Source of the DNA: Clostridium niameyense
GTDB lineage: Bacteria; Bacillota; Clostridia; Clostridiales; Clostridiaceae
Direction of reading: 5' to 3'
Assembly (NCBI RefSeq): GCF_001243045.1
Contig: NZ_LN849007.1
Span: 1,950,989 to 2,014,988, forward strand
Length of the DNA stretch: 64,000 nt
The notes beneath the pieces are model-generated. The model made no database searches, had not been told where the DNA came from, and saw nothing but the letters and a program-made list of their open reading frames with translations. The position numbers and the translations under genes are program-made. Positions 1 through 8,461 of the stretch are shown here, in pieces. The stretch's first letter is position 1, and each line of letters starts with the position of its first letter.

Positions 1-87
1 TGGCTCACCACTCTCATATTTTAAACATTTTTTAATTTAATTTTAAATCGTATTTAAGAAAATTATAACATATTGTGTAATATATTT
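1..87. other. Left-edge non-coding flank
   Basis: AT-rich sequence downstream of the first (minus-strand) gene. I see no convincing hairpin followed by a T-run and no part of another gene; the neighbour to the left lies outside the window. Confidence 0.5.
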
Positions 88-831
88 CTAGCACATGCCA
101 CCATCTACAGTAATTATTTGTCCGGTTATATAACTTGCATCATCACTACTTAAAAATGATACTACTTTACCTATATCTTCACCTTTTCCTAGTCTCATAA
201 GTGGAATTTCTTCTTTTAAATTATTCATATCTTCTAAACTTACGCATTTATTCATATCTGTGTCTATAACCCCTGGCGCTACTGCATTTACTCTAATGTT
301 ACTTCCACCAAGTTCTTTTGCTAAAGCTTTTGTAAAAGAATTTATACCACCCTTTGCAGCAGAGTAAATAACCTCACAAGAGGCACCTACATTTCCCCAC
401 ATAGAAGATATATTTATTATAGAACCGCTTTGTTTTTCTAGCATATACTTAACAACATTATTTGTACAATTAAAAACTCCTTTTAAATTGGTATCTATTA
501 TACTGTCCCAATCATTTTCATTCATATCCATAAATAAACCTATTTTAGCTATACCAGCATTATTAACTAAAATATCTATTTTACCAAAATTATGTATAGT
601 ATATTTTATAAGTTCCTTAGCCTCATCATATTTAGAAATATCTGCTTTATAAATTACTCCATAACCACCTAATTTCTTTATATAATGCAAAGTTTCCAGT
701 GCACCTTCTTTATTTTGTCGATAATTTATAACTACACTAGCTCCTGCTTTAGTAAGTTCAATAGCTATTGCTTTCCCAATTCCTCTAGATGACCCTGTAA
801 CTATAGCAACTTTACCAGATAAATTTGACAT
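88..831 (-). CDS. Short-chain dehydrogenase/reductase (FabG-like)
   Basis: A 247-residue classical SDR, probably an NAD(P)H-dependent 3-oxoacyl-ACP reductase-like enzyme of the cytosol. The cofactor motif TGSSRGIG is at residues 12-19, NNAG at 90-93, and the catalytic set is Ser142, Tyr156 and Lys160 (YSAAK); the C-terminus ends in the usual ITVDGG. Length is normal for the family. The ATG at 831 follows a GAGAGG ribosome binding site. It stands alone, divergent from the thiol peroxidase gene. No fatty-acid genes lie beside it, so the substrate is open; related Firmicute SDRs include the EF-P 5-aminopentanone reductase YmfI. Family certain, substrate unknown. Confidence 0.9.
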   Translation of the reverse strand: MSNLSGKVAIVTGSSRGIGKAIAIELTKAGASVVINYRQNKEGALETLHYIKKLGGYGVIYKADISKYDEAKELIKYTIHNFGKIDILVNNAGIAKIGLFMDMNENDWDSIIDTNLKGVFNCTNNVVKYMLEKQSGSIINISSMWGNVGASCEVIYSAAKGGINSFTKALAKELGGSNIRVNAVAPGVIDTDMNKCVSLEDMNNLKEEIPLMRLGKGEDIGKVVSFLSSDDASYITGQIITVDGGMC

Positions 832-970
832 TAAAAACCTCTCCCTTAATTATCTACTTAATTTATATATTCTTTAGTTATTTATAATATTTTTTTATCA
901 ATTAAATAATAATAATATAAATTGATTATAACACTTTTAAAAATAATTTATAAATTATAGTTAATAATTA

Positions 971-1006
971 AATTTATTTGAAAATAAATTCTTATTATAG
1001 TATCAT
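971..1006 (+). promoter_or_regulatory. tpx promoter with overlapping inverted repeat
   Basis: TTGAAA (978-983) and TATCAT (1001-1006) are separated by exactly 17 bases. A perfect 9-bp inverted repeat, AATTTATTT-GA-AAATAAATT at 971-990, covers the -35 box and could be an operator. The repeat is AT-only apart from its centre, so chance is a real alternative in this genome. Confidence 0.4.
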
Positions 1007-1051
1007 ATAAAATTAATTATTATATAATAAATATTATTGGAGGTATGTTTT

Positions 1052-1546
1052 ATGAAAATAAAATTTATGGGAAATCCTATAACCCTTGAAGGAACTGAAG
1101 TAAAAGTTGGAGATACTGCTCCTGATTTTACAGCTATTGACAATAATATGAATCCTGTTTCATTAAAAGATACAAAAGGAATACGAATTATATCTATAGT
1201 TCCTTCTTTAGACACTGAGGTTTGTGATCTTGAAACAAGAACTTTTAATTCTAAAGCTGCAGAACTTCCAAATGTAACTATATATACAATTTCAATGGAT
1301 TTACCCTTTGCTCAAGCTAGATGGTGCGGTGCTCATAATATAGACAAAGTTATAACTCTATCAGACTTTAAGGATAGATTAGTAGGTAAAAATTATGGAA
1401 CTTATATAAAAGAATTAGGTTTATTAACTAGAGCAGTATTTATAATAGATAGTAATAACAAAATTGTTTATACAGAATATGTACCTGAAGTTACAGAACA
1501 ACCAAATTTTGATGAGATACTAGAAAAAGCAAAATATGCAAAATAA
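1052..1546 (+). CDS. tpx: Thiol peroxidase Tpx
   Basis: Atypical 2-Cys peroxiredoxin that reduces H2O2 and alkyl hydroperoxides in the cytosol with thioredoxin as donor. With ATG 1052 the protein has 164 residues, the family length. The peroxidatic cysteine is Cys58 in PSLDTEVC and the resolving cysteine is Cys92 in DLPFAQARWC, the 34-residue spacing of the Tpx family. A TTG at 1037 in the same frame overlaps the Shine-Dalgarno sequence itself (TTGGAGGT), so ATG 1052 is the real start. Monocistronic, ending at a perfect palindromic terminator. A role in surviving oxygen exposure is inferred from family and from the anaerobic genome context. Confidence 0.95.
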   Translation: MKIKFMGNPITLEGTEVKVGDTAPDFTAIDNNMNPVSLKDTKGIRIISIVPSLDTEVCDLETRTFNSKAAELPNVTIYTISMDLPFAQARWCGAHNIDKVITLSDFKDRLVGKNYGTYIKELGLLTRAVFIIDSNNKIVYTEYVPEVTEQPNFDEILEKAKYAK

Positions 1547-1547
1547 T

Positions 1548-1571
1548 AAAAACCCTAAATTTAGGGTTTTT
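1548..1571. terminator. Bidirectional terminator
   Basis: A 24-base perfect palindrome (AAAAACCCTAAA followed by TTTAGGGTTTTT) lies between the convergent tpx and DUF3892 genes, with A-runs and T-runs on both sides, so it can act in both directions. Confidence 0.8.
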
Positions 1572-1572
1572 A

Positions 1573-1836
1573 TTATTTAAACTGATTTTCATTTATACTA
1601 GGGAGACTTTGAAGATCTATTCCTCCAGTATTTTTAGGAATTCCATGTAAATATTGTTCTCCACTTTTAGCTGTACCTATAACTACATCATTTATTTCTC
1701 CCTCTGCTGCTCTTTCTATAGCTTCATGTTTAGTGAGTAACTCACCATTATTTAGTTTATAACCACTAACAGCACCTTCATTATCTCTTATTAAAGCTAC
1801 AATATCTTTTCCAAAATTATCGCTACCATAAGACAC
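1573..1836 (-). CDS. DUF3892 domain protein
   Basis: An 87-residue soluble protein. The core 'D-I-V-A-L-I-R-x-x-x-G-x-V-x-G-Y-K-L-x-x-G' and the following 'EAIERAAEGEINDVVIGT' match my memory of the DUF3892 family, whose function is unknown. It begins with GTG at 1836, supported by a GGGAGGTGC ribosome binding site about six bases upstream; no ATG is available. It converges on tpx and follows the helicase gene by about 70 bases on the same strand, so the two could be co-transcribed. Confidence 0.75.
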   Translation of the reverse strand: MSYGSDNFGKDIVALIRDNEGAVSGYKLNNGELLTKHEAIERAAEGEINDVVIGTAKSGEQYLHGIPKNTGGIDLQSLPSINENQFK

Positions 1837-1909
1837 TTAAAAGCACCTCCCTATTTAAATTATATATTTATTTTCCCCAACTAAAATTTATTTAATCTAA
1901 TTTAACTTC

Positions 1910-4273
1910 TTAATTATTAATCCAAAATTTATCTAGATAAAATTTTGCCTTATTTTCATTTCCAACTATAAAATTATTACTCCATTCACTACTTAATAGT
2001 AAGCTATATGGATACTTATTGTATCTTTCATCTAGTAATAATATAATCCCTTTATCTTTTTCATCCCTTATAAGTCTTCCAGCCGCTTGGAATACCTTTG
2101 TCATAGCTGGATAAATATATGCATATTCAAATCCTTTACCTATTTTATACTCATAATAATTTTTTATTATGTCTCGCTCTAAACATATCTGTGGCAATCC
2201 TATTCCTACAATTGCGACTCCTATTATTCTATCTTCTTTTAAATCTATACCCTCCGAAAATATTCCTCCTAGAACACAGAAACCCACCATACTTTCTTTA
2301 GGATTAGGTATGAAATTTTGCAAAAAACTTTCTCTTTCTTCTTCTGTCATAATAGAATTTTGGATTATAATATTATCCTCTAAATATTTTTCCTTATAGC
2401 AGTTATAAACATTATTCATATATTTATAAGATGGAAAAAATACTATATAGTTTCCCATCTTAACCTTCAACATCAATTTTATATAATCACTTATTTTTTC
2501 ATAAGTATTTTTTCTATTTTTATAGGTTGTGCATATATTATTTGCAATAATAGTACATCTATTTTTACTTGGAAAAGGAGACTGTAACTTTAATAAATAA
2601 TCTTCTTCACTTCCGCCTAATATCTTCCTAAAATATTTTATTGGACTTAAAGTAGCAGAAAAAAACACAGAAGATTTACTATTTTTTAGTACATTTTTTA
2701 ATAAAGAAGAAGAATCTATACAAAATAACTTTAGTGATAAATCCCCATTAATAAACTCTCCATAAGTTATGTAATTTTCTCCGTAGATATCATATATCTT
2801 TATAAAATGTAAACATTTAAAGTAAAATTCCATTAATTTTTCATCTATAATATATTTATTTTTACTAAAATAAACTTCACATTTTGATATAAATATATTA
2901 ATTAACTCATAAAGTTTTTCAGGCGGCTCCTCATTAATATAACTATTATCTAATTCATACATATTTTTTATAGAAACCATATAAGAATTTATCTTTCCTA
3001 AAATTCTATAAAGCTCTTTATTTTTATCCCTAAAAATTTTTTTCAGATTTAAAACATCCTTTTTTAATATACTACAAGAAAACATCTCTCTAGATCTATC
3101 TACTAAATTATGAGCTTCGTCTATTAAAAATACAAAATCTTCATTACTATCTGAAAAGTACCTTCTTAAATAAACTCTTGGATCAAATACATAATTGTAA
3201 TCACAAACAATAGCATCACACCATATACTTAAATCTAAACTTAACTCAAAAGGACATACTTTATGTTTTAATGCATAATCCTTTACTACATTTTCTGTTA
3301 TCAATTTTTCATTATTTAATACATCTAATATAGATTCATTAATTCTATCAAAATGACCCTTAGCATATTCACAAAATTTTGATGTACACTCACATTTTTC
3401 TTTAAAACATATTTTTTCTTTAGAGGTTATAAATATAACTTTAAGATATAAACCCTTTTCTATCATATAATTAAGACATTGAATTACATATTTTTTAGTA
3501 GTATTTTTAGCAGTTAAATAAAAAATCTTGTTTACTTTTCCCTTTCCCATAGCTTTAACCGTTGGAAAAATAGTAGATATAGTTTTTCCTATACCTGTGG
3601 GGGCTTGTATAAATATATTTTTATTATCTACTATAGATTTATATACTGAAACTGCTAGCTTCCTTTGTCCTTTTCTGTATTCTCTAAACGGAAAGTCCAA
3701 ATCTTCTATAGATAAGTTCCTGTTTACTTTAAAATTATAATTAAGTTCCATCCATATATAATATTTCTCTATAATATTATTAAAAAATTTTTCAAGTTCC
3801 TGCAAATTATAACTTTTTATTATAGATTTAATATCTCCATTTTGTAGATTATAATACGTCAATTGTATATTTATTTTATCTAAATTATTTTGCTTACTAT
3901 ATATATACCCATAACACTTCGCTTGTGCCCAGTGCATATTATTATATTCTAATTCCTCTAAAGGCCTATTTGTACTTTTAATTTCTTCTACAGTTATATT
4001 GTTTAATTCTTTAATTATTCCATCAGCTCTTCCTTCTACTGTAAATAAAAAATCTCTATACTCCATACTATATCTTAAAAAAACTTCCTTATCATATTCA
4101 GTCATAAGTAATGGAGTAGCATTTCTTTTCCTTATATCTTGTATTTTTTTATGTGCCTTTATTCCCTCTAACGCCCTATTGTGCCCTGTATAAGCCATAT
4201 CAATGTTACCGCATCTTAATATAAATTCTATTAAATTTCTAACAGATATTTTTATTTCCTCTTTCCAACTCAT
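1910..4273 (-). CDS. RecB-like nuclease / DinG-XPD-type helicase fusion
   Basis: A 787-residue superfamily 2 DNA helicase of the Rad3/XPD/DinG group with an N-terminal PD-(D/E)XK nuclease-like domain. Residues about 30-150 show the nuclease pattern GRADGI, VEEIKST, then a Q-x-x-x-Y motif in HWAQAKCYGY. The helicase has Walker A APTGIGKT near residue 225, a cysteine cluster near 287-300 (CFKEKCECTSKFC) that should bind a 4Fe-4S cluster, DEAH near 385, and the C-terminal QAAGRLIRDEKDKG near 725. I chose ATG 4273: the in-frame ATG at 4288 overlaps the AAGGT ribosome binding site. The nuclease and helicase pairing suggests processing of DNA flaps or damaged ends. Not adjacent to other repair genes. 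Confidence 0.85.
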   Translation of the reverse strand: MSWKEEIKISVRNLIEFILRCGNIDMAYTGHNRALEGIKAHKKIQDIRKRNATPLLMTEYDKEVFLRYSMEYRDFLFTVEGRADGIIKELNNITVEEIKSTNRPLEELEYNNMHWAQAKCYGYIYSKQNNLDKINIQLTYYNLQNGDIKSIIKSYNLQELEKFFNNIIEKYYIWMELNYNFKVNRNLSIEDLDFPFREYRKGQRKLAVSVYKSIVDNKNIFIQAPTGIGKTISTIFPTVKAMGKGKVNKIFYLTAKNTTKKYVIQCLNYMIEKGLYLKVIFITSKEKICFKEKCECTSKFCEYAKGHFDRINESILDVLNNEKLITENVVKDYALKHKVCPFELSLDLSIWCDAIVCDYNYVFDPRVYLRRYFSDSNEDFVFLIDEAHNLVDRSREMFSCSILKKDVLNLKKIFRDKNKELYRILGKINSYMVSIKNMYELDNSYINEEPPEKLYELINIFISKCEVYFSKNKYIIDEKLMEFYFKCLHFIKIYDIYGENYITYGEFINGDLSLKLFCIDSSSLLKNVLKNSKSSVFFSATLSPIKYFRKILGGSEEDYLLKLQSPFPSKNRCTIIANNICTTYKNRKNTYEKISDYIKLMLKVKMGNYIVFFPSYKYMNNVYNCYKEKYLEDNIIIQNSIMTEEERESFLQNFIPNPKESMVGFCVLGGIFSEGIDLKEDRIIGVAIVGIGLPQICLERDIIKNYYEYKIGKGFEYAYIYPAMTKVFQAAGRLIRDEKDKGIILLLDERYNKYPYSLLLSSEWSNNFIVGNENKAKFYLDKFWINN

Positions 4274-4397
4274 AAAATCAACCTTCATTTATATAATATT
4301 AGTTATTATAACACATTAAACTTTTATAGGATTTAGTCAACTTTTTTCTTTGTAAACAATATAATATTAATGAATAAAATTTTATTGGAGTGTTTAT

Positions 4398-4913
4398 ATG
4401 AGTTATACTACATTAAGACAACCTCAAGGATTTCCTTTTTGTTTCACTAACCTATTAAGAGAAGCTATGATAGCTGAAATAGTAGCTATTAATGATTACG
4501 CACATCACATAGCAAATTCTAATATTAAGGAGTTAAATGATCTTTGGCATCACATAATGCAAGAAGAAAAAAGGCACTTTGGAATGTTTTTAGAATTACT
4601 TAGAAAATATGATCCTACTGAATATCAACGCTACAAACAAGTAAAATCAGAATTAAATCTAACTAATAAATGTCCTAAATTTCCTGAATATCGTCCTAAA
4701 TATAACGAACAACTTATACTAAACAATGTAAGAAGTGATATAAAAGGCGAATTAGAAGCTATAATTCTTTATGAGGATGAAGTACTGCATATTAAACATA
4801 AAGACATAGTTGATACTTTTATGGAAGTAATTTCTGAAGAAAAGGAACATACTGAAGAATTAACTTTATTTTTAACCAAATATGATAAAGACAAATATAA
4901 CAATATATCATAA
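4398..4913 (+). CDS. Ferritin-like (rubrerythrin-type) diiron protein
   Basis: A 171-residue four-helix protein of the ferritin-like superfamily. Two halves each carry a helix with a Glu and a helix with an E-x-x-H motif: Glu27 with E57-K-R-H60, and GELEAIILYED with EEKEH near residue 153. These would bind a diiron site. There is no C-terminal rubredoxin domain, so it is not a classical rubrerythrin. The start has a TTGGAGTG ribosome binding site. Likely role is peroxide or oxygen detoxification, or iron handling; this is inferred from the fold only. Monocistronic between convergent and divergent neighbours. Confidence 0.75.
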   Translation: MSYTTLRQPQGFPFCFTNLLREAMIAEIVAINDYAHHIANSNIKELNDLWHHIMQEEKRHFGMFLELLRKYDPTEYQRYKQVKSELNLTNKCPKFPEYRPKYNEQLILNNVRSDIKGELEAIILYEDEVLHIKHKDIVDTFMEVISEEKEHTEELTLFLTKYDKDKYNNIS

Positions 4914-4926
4914 TACCTAAAATTTT

Positions 4927-4970
4927 AAACAGATGGATTAAAATTTTTATTTTTTAATCCATCTGTTTTA
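4927..4970. terminator. Bidirectional terminator
   Basis: A perfect 17-bp stem (4927-4943 with 4952-4968) and an 8-base loop lie between the convergent ferritin-like gene and trmB, with T-rich flanks on both strands. Confidence 0.85.
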
Positions 4971-4977
4971 TAATATA

Positions 4978-5631
4978 TTATTTCAATTTTCCAATTAAAA
5001 ACATTATGTTCATTCCCATAGATGAAAACTTTTCTTCATATTCCGTCTTTGTATTTTTTGTAAAGTCACTATTGTGAAGATCATAAGTTATATATTTAAT
5101 GTCAAAACCACTTTCTTTAAAATATTCCTTTGAATCCTCAAATAAATCTTTATCGTCTGTTTTAAACCATATTTCACTATTAGGTTTTAAAAACTTTTTA
5201 TATTCCGTTAGAAATTTGGTATGTGTTAGTCTTCTCTTATTATGTCTTTCTTTTGGCCAAGGATTACAAAAATTAATATATATTTTATTTATTTCATTTT
5301 CTTCAAACACTTCTGCTATACTCATTATATTCATAGTAAGAAATCTTACATTTTTAAGGTCACTACCATCTTCATTTTCAGTTTCCTTAACTTTTCTTAT
5401 AGCATAAACTATAACCTCATCTTTCAAATCCACACCTATGTAATTAATATTGGGATTGTTATATGCTAATTTAGATATAAATCCCCCTCTTCCACATCCA
5501 AGCTCCAAATGTATTTCATTATTATTATTAAACTCTTTTGACCATTCTCCCCTACATTCCCTATGGTTTTTTATAAATATATCGCTTTTCTCTATTTCTG
5601 GTCTTGCCCACCATTTTTTTCTAAGCCTCAT
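4978..5631 (-). CDS. trmB: tRNA (guanine-N7-)-methyltransferase TrmB
   Basis: Methylates G46 in the variable loop of tRNAs to m7G with S-adenosylmethionine. The 217-residue protein has the SAM motif [10 protein letters not shown], the acidic post-motif [10 protein letters not shown], and the family signature [18 protein letters not shown] that forms the tRNA and guanine site. Length is typical. ATG 5631 has a GGAGGT nine bases upstream. It is a single-gene unit sharing a terminator with the ferritin-like gene. Confidence 0.95.
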   Translation of the reverse strand: MRLRKKWWARPEIEKSDIFIKNHRECRGEWSKEFNNNNEIHLELGCGRGGFISKLAYNNPNINYIGVDLKDEVIVYAIRKVKETENEDGSDLKNVRFLTMNIMSIAEVFEENEINKIYINFCNPWPKERHNKRRLTHTKFLTEYKKFLKPNSEIWFKTDDKDLFEDSKEYFKESGFDIKYITYDLHNSDFTKNTKTEYEEKFSSMGMNIMFLIGKLK

Positions 5632-5790
5632 AAATTGTTATACCTCCGATTTATTTTAGTGATTTTCCCTTGAAATATTATATCACACCCTTATTTTTAT
5701 TCACAGATTACATTTAAGGGCTACTTGTATTTAACGATAATTCATATATTATGCAATGTAATAAATTTTAATATATGTAGGATTGGTTAT

Positions 5791-6960
5791 ATGAATAAAT
5801 TTTTAAAAGAACTAAAAGATACTAAAGTTATAAATAATAATGATATTAAAAGAATTAAACAATATATAAATATTAAATTTTTTAAAGAAGATTCGAAAAA
5901 TAAATCTTATATGTTATCTTCCACCATACATGATATTATTAATTCTAAATTAGAAGGTTTTCCTTCTTATATAAAAAAAGACCTTAAGAATATTATATTT
6001 AAAAATACATTTTTATCTGGAAAAGACCACATTCAGATGTATGATATTTTTTATTCCTATATAAACTATCAAAAATTAGACAATGAACAAATTGGAATAT
6101 TACTAACTTGGATAAACAATAATATAAAAATAAAAATAGATAGAAAAGATTTAGAAGAATATTTAATAGTTGAAAAAATTATAAATCCTATTATTACAAC
6201 TAATTCTGATAAATTATCTTTAGAAGAATTAACTTGTGATTTAGATACCTCCTCTTTAAAAGATGAAGTTATCAACAATAATACAAATATTGATTCCAAT
6301 ATTAATTCTAAGTTCACCAATATTAAAGAACATAATACAATTGATATCTTTAGAAAATTATTTAATAAATCACTATATTCAGGATTAATTGTATTAGCAT
6401 TGTTTTTAATTGTTTTTTATGTTAAAAGTAATTACTTAACCGCAAGTACTATAAATAAAAGTTCCACACAAACTAAAAGTGTCTCTTGTAATAAAGTATA
6501 TAAGCATACTTTAAGAATTATTAATCCTAACATTCCTAAAGATATAACATTTAGTTCTATAAATGAAGTTAAATTAAAAAATTATTTGTCTACCAAAAAA
6601 TCTATGCTGGCTAAAGAACCTTACTTTAGTTCTATTATAAATTCTGCTAAAGAATTTGATATAAATCCTTTATTACTGTTCGCCATAACCGGACAAGAAC
6701 AGAATTTTGTTCCTGAAAATAATGAGTATGCTAAAAAAATAGCCAATAATCCTTTTAATGTATTTCATAGTTGGAAAGAATATAATACAAATATTAAAGA
6801 TACATCGAAAATAGCTGCGAAAACTGTATTTAATTTATTAAAAGATATGCCTAAGGGCGAAAACCCCTTTAAATGGATAAATAAAAAATATGCTGAAGAC
6901 AAAAATTGGTATAAAGGCGTGCAATCTATATATAAAGAATTATATAATGCTGTAAATTAA
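5791..6960 (+). CDS. Membrane-anchored protein with lysozyme-like C-terminal domain
   Basis: A 389-residue protein. About 195 hydrophilic N-terminal residues are followed by one transmembrane segment (about 196-212, LIVLALFLIVFY) and a C-terminal region with the look of a transglycosylase/glucosaminidase fold: FDINPLLLFAITGQEQNF resembles the helix that carries the catalytic Glu in lytic transglycosylases, and NNPFNVFHSW follows. The topology puts the N-terminal part in the cytosol and the enzyme-like domain outside. I prefer ATG 5791; a longer frame begins at TTG 5725 but has no ribosome binding site, and the site before 5791 (AGGATT) is itself weak. Function is a hypothesis; the N-terminal domain is not recognised. 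Confidence 0.6.
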   Translation: MNKFLKELKDTKVINNNDIKRIKQYINIKFFKEDSKNKSYMLSSTIHDIINSKLEGFPSYIKKDLKNIIFKNTFLSGKDHIQMYDIFYSYINYQKLDNEQIGILLTWINNNIKIKIDRKDLEEYLIVEKIINPIITTNSDKLSLEELTCDLDTSSLKDEVINNNTNIDSNINSKFTNIKEHNTIDIFRKLFNKSLYSGLIVLALFLIVFYVKSNYLTASTINKSSTQTKSVSCNKVYKHTLRIINPNIPKDITFSSINEVKLKNYLSTKKSMLAKEPYFSSIINSAKEFDINPLLLFAITGQEQNFVPENNEYAKKIANNPFNVFHSWKEYNTNIKDTSKIAAKTVFNLLKDMPKGENPFKWINKKYAEDKNWYKGVQSIYKELYNAVN

Positions 6961-6997
6961 ACTATATTCTCGTTAATTATATAATTAATTTAAAATA

Positions 6998-7054
6998 CCT
7001 TTATTTATTTACTGTTTCGTATTAAAATCTAATCGTACAGTAAAAATAAAGGAG
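6998..7054 (+). promoter_or_regulatory. Leader hairpin covering the permease ribosome binding site
   Basis: Bases 6998-7015 pair with 7037-7052: 16 base pairs interrupted by one 2-base bulge (7006-7007), with a 21-base loop. The 3' arm includes half of the AAGGAG at 7049-7054. There is no T-run after it, so it is not a terminator. A TATAAT at 6980-6985 could start the transcript just upstream. Confidence 0.5.
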
Positions 7055-8341
7055 ATGATTAAAATTTATAGTTTAAATGTAATACTGCCTACTGTAATTT
7101 TTATAATAGTTTACATATTGATTATTTCTGAAAAAATTAATAGAGTTGTAGCATCTTTAAGTGGAGCTGCTTTAATGCTACTACTAAAATTAATCTCTCA
7201 AAAAGAAGCTTTCTTAAAAATTGATTTTAATACCATAGGATTATTGATTGGAATGATGATTATGGTTAACATAACCAAAAGAAGTGGGATATTCGAATAT
7301 ATAGCCATAAAAGCAGCAAAATTTGCTAAAGGTAATCCTATAAAAATACTGGTAATGTTTTCTATAATTACAGCTATACTTTCTGGACTTTTGGATAATG
7401 TTACAACCGTACTCCTAATAGTTCCTGTAACTTTAGTTGTAACTCAAACTTTGAACATAAATCCAATACCTTTCTTAATGTGTGAGATTTTCGCCTCCAA
7501 TATAGGTGGTACTGCCACATTAATTGGTGATCCACCAAACCTAATGATAGGTAGTGCTGCAAACCTAAGCTTTTTAGACTTTTTAAAAAATTTAGGTCCT
7601 GTTATATTAGTAATTTTAATAATTACACTTTGGGTAATCAAAAAAATATATAGAGATTCCATGGTTACCACAGAGGAATCTATAAATAAGGTAATGTCAC
7701 TAAATGAAAATAAAGCTATAAGAGATAAACAACTAATGAAAAAATCCTTAATAGTACTATCATTAACATTAATAGGATTTCTTATTCATGATTCTTTAGG
7801 CTTTGAATCTGCTACAATAGCTATAGTTGGTTCTGCAATTTTATTAGGTATTAGTAAAGTTGAACCTGACGAAATATTACAAGAAGTAGAATGGAGTACC
7901 ATTTTCTTCTTTATAGGATTATTTATAATGACTGGTGTATTAGAGGAAGTAGGTTTAATGAGAATCTTAGCTGAGAAAGCTTTAGATTTAACTAAGGGTA
8001 ATCTATTATTTACTGGTATATTTATTTTATGGATATCTGCTATAGCTTCTGCCTTTATTGATAATATTCCATTTGTAGCTACTATGATACCATTAATTAA
8101 AGCCATAGGTAGCTTAGGTGGTATTAATGTAACCCCTCTTTGGTGGGCATTATCTTTAGGTGCTTGTTTAGGTGGTAATGGAACTATGATAGGAGCTTCT
8201 GCTAACTTAGTTGTAATAGGTATTGCAGAAAAAAGTGGTTATAAAATAAACTTTAAGGATTACTTTAAGTTAGGATTCCCTATTATGATATTATCCATAA
8301 TATTAGCAACAATATATCTTTTATTATTTTTTCTACATTAA
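7055..8341 (+). CDS. ArsB/NhaD-family ion permease
   Basis: A 428-residue integral membrane transporter with 10-12 predicted helices, of the ion-transporter superfamily that holds ArsB, NhaD and the mammalian P protein. The paired signature motifs are visible: LLDNVTTVLLIVP and NIGGTATLIGDPPNLMIGSAA in the first half, IDNIPFVATMIPL and GGNGTMIGASANLVV in the second, reflecting the internal duplication. Substrate may be Na+/H+ exchange or an oxyanion; no arsenic genes lie nearby. The start is unusual: ATG 7055 directly abuts the AAGGAG at 7049-7054 with no spacer, and ATT codons at 7058 or 7064 would be better spaced. Ends at a perfect terminator. Confidence 0.85.
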   Translation: MIKIYSLNVILPTVIFIIVYILIISEKINRVVASLSGAALMLLLKLISQKEAFLKIDFNTIGLLIGMMIMVNITKRSGIFEYIAIKAAKFAKGNPIKILVMFSIITAILSGLLDNVTTVLLIVPVTLVVTQTLNINPIPFLMCEIFASNIGGTATLIGDPPNLMIGSAANLSFLDFLKNLGPVILVILIITLWVIKKIYRDSMVTTEESINKVMSLNENKAIRDKQLMKKSLIVLSLTLIGFLIHDSLGFESATIAIVGSAILLGISKVEPDEILQEVEWSTIFFFIGLFIMTGVLEEVGLMRILAEKALDLTKGNLLFTGIFILWISAIASAFIDNIPFVATMIPLIKAIGSLGGINVTPLWWALSLGACLGGNGTMIGASANLVVIGIAEKSGYKINFKDYFKLGFPIMILSIILATIYLLLFFLH

Positions 8342-8359
8342 TATAAAGATAGATAATAT

Positions 8360-8396
8360 AAAAATAATATGTACTTTGTACATATTATTTTTATAT
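8360..8396. terminator. Bidirectional terminator
   Basis: A perfect 15-bp stem (8360-8374 with 8378-8392) with a 3-base loop and T-runs on both sides separates the permease gene from the convergent site-2 protease gene. Confidence 0.85.
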
Positions 8397-8461
8397 TATA
8401 AAATTTTCCTATTTCCTAGTAAATAAGAAAGTTCAGTTCCTAAATCAACAACCTACCAACA

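Noticed and set aside
5725-5790. Longer N-terminus for the lysozyme-like membrane protein from TTG 5725
   Set aside because: No ribosome binding site and a hydrophobic, low-complexity leader unlike the rest; ATG 5791 preferred.
7786-8106. 106-codon minus-strand frame inside the permease gene
   Set aside because: Antisense shadow; the plus-strand frame has intact transporter motifs throughout.
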